Part shown: positions 25,708 through 32,449 of the stretch, piece after piece | Layout of the letters: each line of letters opens with the position of its first letter | Numbering within the stretch: position 1 is the stretch's first letter | Source: Thauera sp. | Lineage (GTDB): Bacteria; Pseudomonadota; Gammaproteobacteria; Burkholderiales; Rhodocyclaceae | Assembly (NCBI GenBank): GCA_024710965.1 | Contig: JANJTU010000061.1 | Location: forward strand, 1-32,449 | Direction of reading: 5' to 3' | DNA: 32,449 bases | Notes under the pieces: model-generated | Told to the model about the DNA's origin: nothing | The model's input: the letters and a program-made list of their open reading frames with translations, nothing else | Databases searched by the model: none | Position numbers and translations under genes: made by a program

Positions 25708-25998
25708 TCAGTGCGGCGCGCCCCCGCCGTCGTGCGCGCTTAGCGCCGCGTAGCCGCGCCAGTCCTCGACCAGGCTCGCCGCGCAGTCGCGCAGGCAGTC
25801 GGCGAGGCGCGCATCACCCTCGATGATGTGCAGATGATCGACGATCGCCTGCGCCACCGCGGGCGACTGCCGCGCCGGAAAGCGCGACAGCAGGTAGAGC
25901 ACCGCCGCCAGCGCCAGTTCGGGGCGGCCGGCGTACTCGGGGCCGTCACCGGCGTGCGGCGCGGGCGTCTCGCGGCCGGCGTGGACGGCGGCGCTCAC
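25708..25998 (-). CDS. Small protein B, unrecognised family
   Basis: A 96-residue protein that I do not recognise. After an Ala/Gly/Pro-rich start (about 30 residues) it has a helical, Leu/Ala-rich core: LALAAVLYLLSRFPARQSP, AVAQAIVDHLHIIEGD, LADCLRDCAASLVEDW. There is no signal peptide or true membrane segment. The core resembles that of small protein A (26621): LSR followed by an aromatic residue, then a Pro, then a helix ending in HL or HR, then a Cys-containing helix. The GTG start at 25998 overlaps the stop of the S4 paralogue (GTGA), which supports it as the real start and suggests translational coupling. Two Cys (in the DCLRDC stretch) are the only candidate metal ligands. Confidence 0.7.
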   Translation of the reverse strand: MSAAVHAGRETPAPHAGDGPEYAGRPELALAAVLYLLSRFPARQSPAVAQAIVDHLHIIEGDARLADCLRDCAASLVEDWRGYAALSAHDGGGAPH

Positions 25999-26605
25999 AA
26001 CCGCACCGCATAGTATTCGACGACGTGCTGGACCTCGACCGGGAACGGCACCTCGTCCGCAGATGGCGTGCGCGTGACCGTCGCGGCGCAGGCGGCCTCG
26101 TCGAAGCTGAGCCATTCCGGGCGGCTCAGCGCGGGCTCGGCGAGCGACTCGAGCGCGACCGGGATCTTGCGCCCCTTCTCGGTCAGCGCGATGCGATCGC
26201 CCGGGCGCACCCGGATCGAGGGGATGTTGACCGATCTGCCGTTGAGCAGCACGTGCTTGTGGCGCACGAGCTGGCGCGCCGCCACCGCGGTGGGGGCGAA
26301 GCCGGCGCGGAACACCGCGTTGTCGAGCCGGCGCTCGAGCAGCTCAAGCAGTTTCTCGCCCGTCGGCGCCTTGTCGCGCTTGGCCTCGCGGAACAGGCGC
26401 TGGATCTGGCTCTCGGTGAGGCCGTAGTTGAAGCGCAGCTTCTGCTTCTCGATCAGCTGCACGCCGAAGCCCGACTTGCGTTTCGGCTTCTGGCCGTGCT
26501 GGCCCGGCGGGTAGTTGCGCTCGCCGAGCGGCTTGCGCGACGCCCCGGCAGTTCGGTGCCCAGGGCACGCATCACTTTCAGTCGTGGTCCGGTGTAGCGG
26601 GACAA
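25995..26605 (-). pseudogene. rpsD: Cysteine-free ribosomal protein S4 paralogue, frameshifted
   Basis: Most of an S4 protein is encoded: RKPLGERNYPPGQHG, VQLIEKQKLRFNYGLTESQIQRLF, LLERRLDNAVFRAGFAPT, then the S4 RNA-binding domain (RQLVRHKHVLLNGRSVNIPS). The N-terminus lies in another frame: TTG at 26605 behind AAGGAG encodes SRYTGPRLKVMRALGTELPG, as in S4 proteins without the zinc-binding cysteines. The two frames meet at a run of four C (26543-26546 on the given strand; G on the coding strand). One extra base there would give ELPGASRKPL and a 203-residue protein. So either one base was lost in the cell or in the sequence read. It lies 15 bases after small protein A and overlaps small protein B. 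If intact, it would be a second, zinc-independent S4; if not, a recent pseudogene. Confidence 0.85.
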
Positions 26606-26620
26606 GATGTTCTCCTTCGG

Positions 26621-26920
26621 TCAAGGTTGCAGGGCGCCAGCGCCGCTGCCAGCGCGCGAAAAGCGCGAGCGAGGCCTGTTCGAAGGCCCCGGCTTCGCAG
26701 CGGCAAGCGCCTCCCGGCGCTGACGCGGGTTCGAGATTGCCTGGTCGAGTTGTTCGCACGATGCCGCCAGTTCCTGATCCAGTTGGCTGCCGTCCAGACG
26801 GTGCAGCAACAGCCGCGCCAGATGCGCGGCACGCGGACAGCCGGTGTCGAGCCAGCGCGACAGGTGCGCGATCGCGCCGGCGAGCAGCTTCATCTGTTCC
26901 GCGTCGGCTCGGACATCCAT
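26621..26920 (-). CDS. Small protein A, unrecognised family
   Basis: A 99-residue protein that I do not recognise. The core is helical: EQMKLLAGAIAHLSRWLD, then CPRAAHLARLLLHRLDG and DQELAASCEQLDQAI; the last 35 residues are basic and Pro/Ser/Arg-rich (NRPRSRFSRAG), probably disordered or nucleic-acid-facing. No signal peptide. The start at 26920 was chosen because GGAG lies 6 bases upstream; other ATG codons at 26932 and 26959 lack a ribosome site, and the latter would place the Fur box inside the gene. Core similarity to small protein B is visible by eye. First gene of the A - S4 paralogue - B operon, directly behind the double Fur-like site. Confidence 0.65.
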   Translation of the reverse strand: MDVRADAEQMKLLAGAIAHLSRWLDTGCPRAAHLARLLLHRLDGSQLDQELAASCEQLDQAISNPRQRREALAAAKPGPSNRPRSRFSRAGSGAGALQP

Positions 26921-26933
26921 GGCCAACTCCATT

Positions 26934-26966
26934 TGATAACGATTCTCATCATCGTCCATGAGAATC
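26934..26966 (-). promoter_or_regulatory. Double Fur-box-like site upstream of small protein A
   Basis: On the minus strand TGAGAATCGTTATCA (26948-26934) fits the 7-1-7 Fur pattern very well. In addition GATTCTCAT (26941-26949) and ATGAGAATC (26958-26966) form a perfect nine-base inverted repeat with an eight-base spacer, so two overlapping dimers could bind. The inner site ends 14 bases before the chosen start of small protein A. Confidence 0.75.
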
Positions 26967-27155
26967 GCGTAGCCGTCAAGCCCGCGACGCACCCACCGGG
27001 GCCTGCCGGGGGCGGAGCAGCGGGCGGCAGGGGACGCGCGCCCTCGGCGCAGGCGGCCGGCGCCGCCGCAGGCCATGGGGGTGCGGAGAAACGCGATGGG
27101 ATCGGGAAACGCCGGAACGGGTCGTCAGCCGCCGGCGCGGGTCGCTGCAGCCCGG
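26967..27155. other. GC-rich gap between azlD and the small-protein operon
   Basis: About 190 bases, very rich in G and C. A CCTGCC / GGCAGG pair around 27001-27030 might form a weak hairpin that ends the azlCD transcript. No gene is supported. Confidence 0.4.
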
Positions 27156-27482
27156 CTACCAGCCCAGGCCCTTGCGCAGCGCGAGCAGCACGCCCATGCC
27201 GAGGAGGAAGGGCAGCCAGGGGTTGCGCCAGCGCAGCGCGACCAGCACGACGACGAGGCCGGCGGCGAGCTTGGGGTTGAACGGCGCGAGCTCGCCGCCG
27301 TCCAGCAGCAGATCCGGCATCACCAGCGCCGACAAGGCGGCCGCCGGCGCGTAGCGCAGCGCGCGCTGCAGCGCCGGCGGCAGGCGCCCGCGCTCGCCGA
27401 GCAGGATGAAGCTGCCGCGCGTGCCCACCGTCGTCAGCGCCATCAGCACCAGCGCCACCCACAACCAGACGCCCTCGATCAT
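27156..27482 (-). CDS. azlD: AzlD-type small membrane subunit
   Basis: A 108-residue AzlD family protein with about four hydrophobic segments: LWVALVLMALTTVGTRGSFIL, then ALRYAPAAALSALVMPDLLL with the conserved RYAPAAALSAL-type motif, LAAGLVVVLVALRW and LPFLLGMGVLLAL. With AzlC it forms a branched-chain amino-acid exporter in the inner membrane. The ATG at 27482 overlaps the azlC stop (ATGA), as usual for this pair. Confidence 0.93.
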   Translation of the reverse strand: MIEGVWLWVALVLMALTTVGTRGSFILLGERGRLPPALQRALRYAPAAALSALVMPDLLLDGGELAPFNPKLAAGLVVVLVALRWRNPWLPFLLGMGVLLALRKGLGW

Positions 27483-28183
27483 CCCTGCCTCCCGCGCTGC
27501 TGCCAGTGCTCGGCGGCAAAGCCGGCGCCGATGCCGATCGCGATGCCGGCGAACAAGCCCAGGCGCAGCGGCAGATCGCGCAGCAGCACCGCGCCCAGGC
27601 CGCCGGCGAGTGCCGCCAGCAGCATCGGCCGGGTGCGCACCATCGGCATCATCATCACCATCAGCGCGATCGTCGCCATGAACTCCAGCGACCAGTCGCG
27701 CGGAATCACCCCCGCGCCGAACACGCCGATCGCCACCGAGCCTTGCCACAGCAGCCAGCCGTACACCGAGGGCGCGATGAAGTAGCCCCAGCGCCACTCG
27801 GGCTCGTCGGCCTTGAGCATGCGCTCGGCGCCGACCGCGAAGATGCCGTCGACGAGCAGATAGCTCGCCGCCAGGCGGCGCGCCAGCGGGTGGCCGTGGA
27901 AGGCCGGCGCGATCGAGGCGGAAAAGATGATGAAGCGCAGGTTCAGCACCAGCGCGGTCACCGCCACCAGCCACAGCGGCGCGCCCGAGGCGATCAGCGG
28001 CAGCGCGCCGAGCTGGGCGGTGCCGGCATAGACGAGCACGTTCATGCCCATCGCCTCGAACGGGCTCAGCCCGATCGAGCGCATCGCGATGCCGGTGACC
28101 ACGGCCCACGGCAGCAGCCCGACCGAGATCGGCAGGAAGTCGCGCAAGCCCTCGCGGGCGCCGCGGCGAAAGGCGGAAGTCAT
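27479..28183 (-). CDS. azlC: AzlC-type branched-chain amino-acid exporter
   Basis: A 234-residue AzlC family protein. The N-terminal motif REGLRDFLPISVGLLPWAVVTG and then MNVLVYAGTAQLGALPL, LNLRFIIFSASIAP and the FAVGAERM segment are characteristic. Multiple membrane helices follow through LLAALAGGLGAVLLRDLPL. AzlCD exports branched-chain amino acids and analogues. The ATG at 28183 matches the family N-terminus; no strong ribosome site is visible. It is transcribed away from the iron receptor at 28428, sharing a 244-base intergenic region that contains a Fur-like box about 100 bases upstream of azlC. Confidence 0.93.
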   Translation of the reverse strand: MTSAFRRGAREGLRDFLPISVGLLPWAVVTGIAMRSIGLSPFEAMGMNVLVYAGTAQLGALPLIASGAPLWLVAVTALVLNLRFIIFSASIAPAFHGHPLARRLAASYLLVDGIFAVGAERMLKADEPEWRWGYFIAPSVYGWLLWQGSVAIGVFGAGVIPRDWSLEFMATIALMVMMMPMVRTRPMLLAALAGGLGAVLLRDLPLRLGLFAGIAIGIGAGFAAEHWQQRGRQG

Positions 28184-28284
28184 CGATGGCCGGTGCAAAA
28201 GCGCACAAGCATAGCAGGCCGGCGTTGCGTACTTGCAACAGCATGTAGGCGAGGCTGGCACGCCGAGGGACCGCAACATTGTTA

Positions 28285-28301
28285 ATGCGAATCGCTCGCA
28301 T
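28285..28301 (+). promoter_or_regulatory. Fur-box-like operator of second TonB receptor
   Basis: ATGCGAATCGCTCGCAT is a perfect six-base dyad (ATGCGA and TCGCAT) with a five-base centre; the inner 15 bases fit the 7-1-7 pattern. It lies 126 bases before the receptor start, the same arrangement as at 21903. Confidence 0.7.
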
Positions 28302-28358
28302 ATACACTGGCAGCCCGCCCGGACGCCCTCATCCATTCCGCGTCCGCGCGCCGCACCT

Positions 28359-28392
28359 AGCCAGCCAGGGGCATCGCGCTCTCAGCCAGCCA
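28359..28392 (+). repeat. Paired AGCCAGCCA repeats in receptor leader (2)
   Basis: AGCCAGCCA at 28359-28367 and 28384-28392. As in the leader of the receptor at 22041, the first copy is preceded by T. Confidence 0.7.
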
Positions 28393-28427
28393 TTGAATCG
28401 AACCAATGAGCACATGGAGAGTGATCG

Positions 28428-30560
28428 ATGCCTTGTTTCCGCGCATGCCCGCCCCGCCCCACCACCCTTGCCGCCGCCCTGCTGGCGGGCCTCGCCCTGC
28501 CGGCCGTGGCGCAGGAGCCGATCAAGCTCGACGCGGTCACCGTGACCGCCACCCGGACCAGCAGCGTGGAAGGTGAAACCCCGCAGAAGATCACCGTCAT
28601 CACCCGCGAGCAGATCGAGCGCCAGCTCGCGATCACCACCGACCAGGCCCAGGTGCTCGGCAACCTGCTGCCGGCCTATTCGCCGAGCCGGCAGAAGCTC
28701 TCCAGCGCGGGCGAGACTTTCCGCGGCCGCTCGCCGCTGATCATGATCGACGGCGTGCCGCAGTCCACCCCGCTGCGCGACAGCGCCCGCGACGGCTACA
28801 CGATCGACCTCGCCATGGTCGAGCGCATCGAGGTCATCCACGGCGCCAGCGCCGAACACGGCCTCGGCGCCACCGGTGGCATCATCAACTACGTCACCCG
28901 CAGCCCGCGCGGTGCCGGCATCCGCCAGCACGCCGGCGTCAGCGTCTCCGGCCCGACCTCGACCTATTCCGACAGCCTCGGCTACAAGCTCGACTATCGC
29001 GCCGAAGGCAGCCGCGGCAGCTGGGACTTCGTCGCCGCCGCCACCTACCAGACCCGCGGCGTGTTCTACGATGCCGACGGCGAGCGCATCGGCGTCGACA
29101 ACACCCAGGGCGACATCATGGATTCGAAGGCCCACGACCTGATGTTCAAGCTCGGGCGCTGGATCGGCGACGACCAGCGCCTCGCCTTCACCGTCAACCA
29201 GTTCCGCCTCGAGGGCAACAACGACTACGTCAGCGTCCCGGGCGACGCCGACGCCGGCATTCCGACCAGTTCGCGCAAGGGCTCGCCCGCGGGCAACGCG
29301 CCGCAGAACGACGTCACTTCGGCCAGCCTCGCCTACACCCACGCCGATCTGGCCGGCAGCGAGCTCGACGTCCAGCTCTACAGCCAGCGCTTCCGCGCCC
29401 GCTTCGGCGGCGGCACCCTCGCCACCTTCCAGGACGCCAGCCTCGCCCCGGTCGGTACTTTGTTCGACCAGTCGCAGAACGAATCGGACAAGTACGGTGC
29501 CAAGCTGACGCTGCGCCGCGACGGCCTGCTCGACAACCGCCTGCTGCTCAGCGGCGGCTTCGACCTGCTGCAGGACACCACCCGGCAGATGTTGATCGCG
29601 ACCGACCGCGAGTGGGTGCCGGAGACCCGCTTCCGCAACTTCGCCCCCTTCATCCAGGCCGAGCTGCGCCCCTTCGAGCGCCTGAAGCTGCTCGGCGGCC
29701 TGCGCCGCGAGTTCGCCGAGCTCGACGTCGACAGCTTCCGCACCATCGCCTCCACCCGGCCCGCCAGCGGCGGCGTCGAGGTCGAAGGCGGCAAGCCGAC
29801 CTTCACCGAAACGCTGCACAACCTCGGCCTCGTGTTCCAGGCCACCGACTGGGCACAGCTCTTCGCCAACTATTCGGAGGGCTTCGGCATGCCCGACGTC
29901 GGCCGCGTGCTGCGCGCGATCAACACGCCGAACCAGCGCATCGACGACTTCCTCGACCTGCAGCCGATCGTCACCGACAACCGCGAGATCGGCGTGCGCG
30001 CCAAGCAGGGTCCGTTCGAAGCCGAACTGAGCTACTTCCAGTCCGATTCCGACTTCGGCTCGCGCCTGGTGCCCGTCGGCGGCGTGTACCAGGTGCGCCG
30101 CGAGAAGACCGAGATCGACGGCATCGAGGCGAGCGCGGGCTGGCAGCTCAATGCCGACCACCGCCTGCACGCCGCCTACGCCAAGGTCAAGGGCCGTGCC
30201 GACACCGACGACGACGGCAAGGTCGACACCGATCTGGACGGTGCCAACATCTCGCCCGACCGCCTGAACCTGGGCTGGCAGGCGCGCTGGACCGACAAGC
30301 TCGGCACCCAGCTGCAGGTGAGCCACTTCTTCGACCGCAGCTTCCCCAAGCCCGAGCTCGACTTCAACGGCTACACCCTGGTCGACGCCGCGCTCTCCTA
30401 CCGCCTGCCGGTGGGCCAGCTCAGCGCCGGCATCGAGAACCTGTTCAACAAGGACTACGTGACCTACTACTCGCAGAGCGCGGATTCGACCACGCGCGAC
30501 GACCGCTACTTCAAGGGCCGCGGCCGTACCTTCAACGTCGGCTACCAGGTCAGCTTCTGA
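28428..30560 (+). CDS. TonB-dependent receptor (IutA-like plug)
   Basis: A 710-residue outer-membrane receptor. Signal peptide ends near residue 28 (LLAGLALPAVAQ). The TonB-box region is KLDAVTVTATRT. The plug (about 40-165) has LGNLLPAYSPSRQKLSSAGETFRGR, MIDGVPQSTPLRDSARDG, VERIEVIHGASAEHG and GATGGIINYVT, a pattern I associate with hydroxamate/aerobactin-type receptors of the IutA class. The barrel ends in YQVSF with terminal Phe. It should import a ferric siderophore with TonB energy; the ligand is not fixed by sequence. ATG at 28428 is well placed behind GGAGAG (6-base spacing). It leads an operon with the DUF3649 and PepSY-type genes. Confidence 0.92.
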   Translation: MPCFRACPPRPTTLAAALLAGLALPAVAQEPIKLDAVTVTATRTSSVEGETPQKITVITREQIERQLAITTDQAQVLGNLLPAYSPSRQKLSSAGETFRGRSPLIMIDGVPQSTPLRDSARDGYTIDLAMVERIEVIHGASAEHGLGATGGIINYVTRSPRGAGIRQHAGVSVSGPTSTYSDSLGYKLDYRAEGSRGSWDFVAAATYQTRGVFYDADGERIGVDNTQGDIMDSKAHDLMFKLGRWIGDDQRLAFTVNQFRLEGNNDYVSVPGDADAGIPTSSRKGSPAGNAPQNDVTSASLAYTHADLAGSELDVQLYSQRFRARFGGGTLATFQDASLAPVGTLFDQSQNESDKYGAKLTLRRDGLLDNRLLLSGGFDLLQDTTRQMLIATDREWVPETRFRNFAPFIQAELRPFERLKLLGGLRREFAELDVDSFRTIASTRPASGGVEVEGGKPTFTETLHNLGLVFQATDWAQLFANYSEGFGMPDVGRVLRAINTPNQRIDDFLDLQPIVTDNREIGVRAKQGPFEAELSYFQSDSDFGSRLVPVGGVYQVRREKTEIDGIEASAGWQLNADHRLHAAYAKVKGRADTDDDGKVDTDLDGANISPDRLNLGWQARWTDKLGTQLQVSHFFDRSFPKPELDFNGYTLVDAALSYRLPVGQLSAGIENLFNKDYVTYYSQSADSTTRDDRYFKGRGRTFNVGYQVSF

Positions 30561-30577
30561 GCCGCACGGAGCCCGCC

Positions 30578-30850
30578 TTGCGCACCGCCTGCCCGGCCTG
30601 CTCCATCGTCTCGCGCATCGCCGCCGCCGTGCTCGGCGGCTATGCGCTGGCGACGCTGGCGGCGATGGCGCTGGCGGCCGCCCTGCCCACGGCGCGCGCC
30701 GACGCGGTGCTCGCCGCCATGCTGTGCGCCTTCGCCATCCACGCCGCCGCCGCGCTGTGGGCCTTCGCCGCCCGCAGCGCGGGCCGCGCCTGGCTCGGCC
30801 TGCTGCTGCCCACGGCGCTGGCCGCCGTCCTCGCCTGGCTGCTCAACTGA
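30578..30850 (+). CDS. DUF3649-like small membrane protein
   Basis: A 90-residue inner-membrane protein with three hydrophobic segments: about 11-33 (IAAAVLGGYALATLAAMALAA), about 43-62 (AVLAAMLCAFAIHAAAALW) and about 70-88 (WLGLLLPTALAAVLAWLL). Size, pattern and place between a TonB receptor and a PepSY protein match the DUF3649 iron-uptake-associated family. No ATG fits; the TTG at 30578 behind GGAG (6-base spacing) is the likely start. It begins 17 bases after the receptor stop. Its biochemical role is unknown. Confidence 0.78.
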   Translation: MRTACPACSIVSRIAAAVLGGYALATLAAMALAAALPTARADAVLAAMLCAFAIHAAAALWAFAARSAGRAWLGLLLPTALAAVLAWLLN

Positions 30851-30861
30851 GGCCCGCGCCC

Positions 30862-32449
30862 ATGAAGGACTACTTCCGCCAGTCGATGGCCTGGCTGCAC
30901 ACCTGGACCGGGCTGGTGCTGGGCTGGCTGCTGTTCTTCATGTTCGCCACCGGCAGCGCGGGTTACTTCGACACCGAGATCGACCGCTGGATGCAGCCCG
31001 AGCTGCCGGTGATGGCCGCCGAGGTCGACACCGCCGCGGCCGCCGCGCTGGCGCTCGCGCGCCTGCAACAGGTCGCCCCGGCGGCCGAACGCTGGTTCAT
31101 CCGCCTGCCGCACGAGCGCGCCGACCCCTATCTGCGCATCTTCTGGCAGGGCGGCAGCGGCGGCCCGGCGCGGGGCGAGGAGCAACTCGAGCTCGCCACC
31201 GGCCGGCCGCTGGCGGCGCGCGACACCGGCGGCGGCCAGCTGCTCTACGCCATGCACTGGAAGCTGCACTACCTGCCGCAGGCCGTTGCCGAATGGGCGG
31301 TCGGGGTGGCGACCATGTTCATGCTGGTGGCGCTCGTCACCGGCGTCGTCGTGCACAAGAAGATCTTCGCCGACTTCTTCACCTTCCGCCCCGCCAAGGG
31401 CCAGCGCTCCTGGCTCGATGCGCACAACGTCGCCAGCGTGATCACCCTGCCCTTCCAGCTGATGATCACCTATTCGGGCCTGGTCTTCCTGATGCTGACC
31501 TACCTGCCGCTGATCGTGGCCGCCTACTACGGTCCCGGGGCCGAAGGCCGGCGCGCGTTCAGCGACGAGATGTTCGCACCGCCGCAACTGGCCGCAGCAG
31601 CCGGCGTCGCGGCGCCGCTCGCGCCGCTGGGCTCGCTCATCGATGCGGCCGAGGCGCGCTGGGGCGGCACCCGCGTGCACTCGATCGACCTGCGCCACCC
31701 GGGCGACGCCAACGCGCGCGTGATCCTCAGCAGCACGGTCGCCGGCGGCCCGCTGCGCAGCGCCGAGCGGCTCGTGTTCGACGGCGTCGGGGCCACGGTG
31801 CTGGCCGCGCAGCCGGCCGAGGGCTCCGCGCCAAAGCGCGTGCGCGACGTCCTCCTCGGCCTGCACGAAGGGCTGTTCGCACCCCCGCTGCTGCGCTGGC
31901 TGTATTTCGTCTCCGGGCTGCTCGGCGCCGCGATGATCGCCACCGGGCTGGTGCTGTGGACGGTCAAGCGCCGCCAGCGCGCGGAGAAGGCGGGCGCCGC
32001 ACCGCACTTGGGCCTGCGCCTGGTCGAGCGGCTCAACGTCGGCACCCTTGCCGGCCTGCCGATCGGCATCGCCGCCTACTTCTGGGCCAACCGGCTGCTG
32101 CCGCTCGAACTGGGCGAGCGCGCCGCCTGGGAGGCGCACGCGCTGTTCATCGCCTGGGCGCTGATGCTGATCCACGCCGCACTGCGCGCGCCGGCCCGCG
32201 CCTGGGTCGAACAGCTGTGGCTCGCCGCCGCCGCCTTCGCCCTGCTGCCACTGCTCAACGCCTTCACCACCGACCGCCATCTGGTGCAGAGCCTGGCGGC
32301 GGGCGACTGGGTGTTCGCCGGCTTCGACCTCGCCGTGCTGGCCTTCGGCGCCGCCTTCGCGCGCGGCGCCCGGCGGCTGGCGCGGCGGGGGGGGAGCGCG
32401 GCGGTGCAGCCGGCCCGGGCCCCGGGGGCCACGGGGCCGCCGCGCGCCG
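30862..32449 (+). CDS. PepSY-associated membrane protein (partial)
   Basis: An open frame of 529 codons running off the right edge. MKDYFRQSMAWLHTWTGLVLGWLLFFMFATGS is the typical start of PepSY-associated transmembrane proteins linked to siderophore uptake: His in the first helix, then a periplasmic part with the AMHWKLHYLP block, a second helix near residues 145-170 (VGVATMFMLVALVTGVVVH), the DAHNVASVITLPFQLMITYSG block, and further C-terminal helices from about 345 on. His residues near the membrane may bind haem and let the protein reduce ferric siderophores; this is inference. The ATG at 30862 follows the DUF3649 stop by 11 bases. Near the edge a run of eight G (about 32387-32394) could hide a frame error, so the last 20 codons are uncertain. 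Confidence 0.88.
   Translation, partial: MKDYFRQSMAWLHTWTGLVLGWLLFFMFATGSAGYFDTEIDRWMQPELPVMAAEVDTAAAAALALARLQQVAPAAERWFIRLPHERADPYLRIFWQGGSGGPARGEEQLELATGRPLAARDTGGGQLLYAMHWKLHYLPQAVAEWAVGVATMFMLVALVTGVVVHKKIFADFFTFRPAKGQRSWLDAHNVASVITLPFQLMITYSGLVFLMLTYLPLIVAAYYGPGAEGRRAFSDEMFAPPQLAAAAGVAAPLAPLGSLIDAAEARWGGTRVHSIDLRHPGDANARVILSSTVAGGPLRSAERLVFDGVGATVLAAQPAEGSAPKRVRDVLLGLHEGLFAPPLLRWLYFVSGLLGAAMIATGLVLWTVKRRQRAEKAGAAPHLGLRLVERLNVGTLAGLPIGIAAYFWANRLLPLELGERAAWEAHALFIAWALMLIHAALRAPARAWVEQLWLAAAAFALLPLLNAFTTDRHLVQSLAAGDWVFAGFDLAVLAFGAAFARGARRLARRGGSAAVQPARAPGATGPPRA

Noticed and set aside
26025-26597. A plus-strand frame opposite the S4 paralogue
   Set aside because: The minus strand encodes clear S4 sequence and the plus product is an Arg/Glu/Leu-rich shadow.
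32380-32400. Run of eight G near the right edge as a possible regulatory G-rich structure
   Set aside because: It lies inside the PepSY gene near the end of the window and is more simply a Gly/Arg codon run or a read-length error; only noted as an uncertainty of the last codons.

Overview
The window is GC-rich (roughly two thirds or more G+C), densely coding DNA from a chromosome. Gene content and protein style (hemP-bfd-bfr-tonB-exbBD order, MacAB triad, malonyl-CoA decarboxylase, PAS-GGDEF-EAL protein) suggest a betaproteobacterium, most likely of the Rhodocyclales (Thauera/Azoarcus-like). This placement is by recognition, not by alignment. Base composition is even throughout, and I see no insertion sequence, phage, tRNA, rRNA or CRISPR array. 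The last gene runs off the right edge.

Layout. (1) 1-3.6 kb: housekeeping and metabolic genes: yceH, lgt, a small degenerate receiver protein (minus strand) and, divergent from it, a malonyl-CoA decarboxylase. (2) 3.6-7.7 kb: a tight three-gene operon of a membrane-bound PAS-GGDEF-EAL cyclic-di-GMP protein, an outer-membrane beta-barrel protein and a small PstS-like periplasmic protein. (3) 7.9-11.0 kb: a Fur-box-led iron operon hemP-bfd-bfr-tonB-exbB-exbD ending in a hairpin terminator. (4) 11.06-11.48 kb, minus strand: an Irr-like member of the Fur family. (5) 11.7-16.8 kb: a Fur-box-led operon imelysin - di-heme oxidoreductase - second imelysin - DUF1513. (6) 17.0-21.8 kb: macA-macB-outer-membrane-factor export triad. 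(7) 21.9-25.5 kb: Fur-box-led TonB-dependent siderophore receptor followed by a second DUF1513 protein. (8) 25.7-26.97 kb, minus strand: a Fur-box-led operon of two small, mutually similar proteins flanking a cysteine-free ribosomal protein S4 paralogue whose reading frame is broken by a single missing base. (9) 27.2-28.2 kb, minus strand: azlCD. (10) 28.3 kb to the end: Fur-box-led TonB-dependent receptor, DUF3649 protein and PepSY-type membrane protein.

How the parts fit. From 7.9 kb onward this is an iron-acquisition region. TonB-ExbB-ExbD energises the two receptors. The imelysin/DUF1513 and DUF3649/PepSY proteins are typical partners in periplasmic and inner-membrane iron handling. Bfr stores iron and Bfd helps release it. 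Five operator-like sites fit one 15-base 7-1-7 pattern (approximately TGNRAATC then RTTNTCA), so one Fur-type regulator could control all five units. The least expected member of this putative regulon is the small-protein/S4-paralogue operon at 25.7-26.97 kb.
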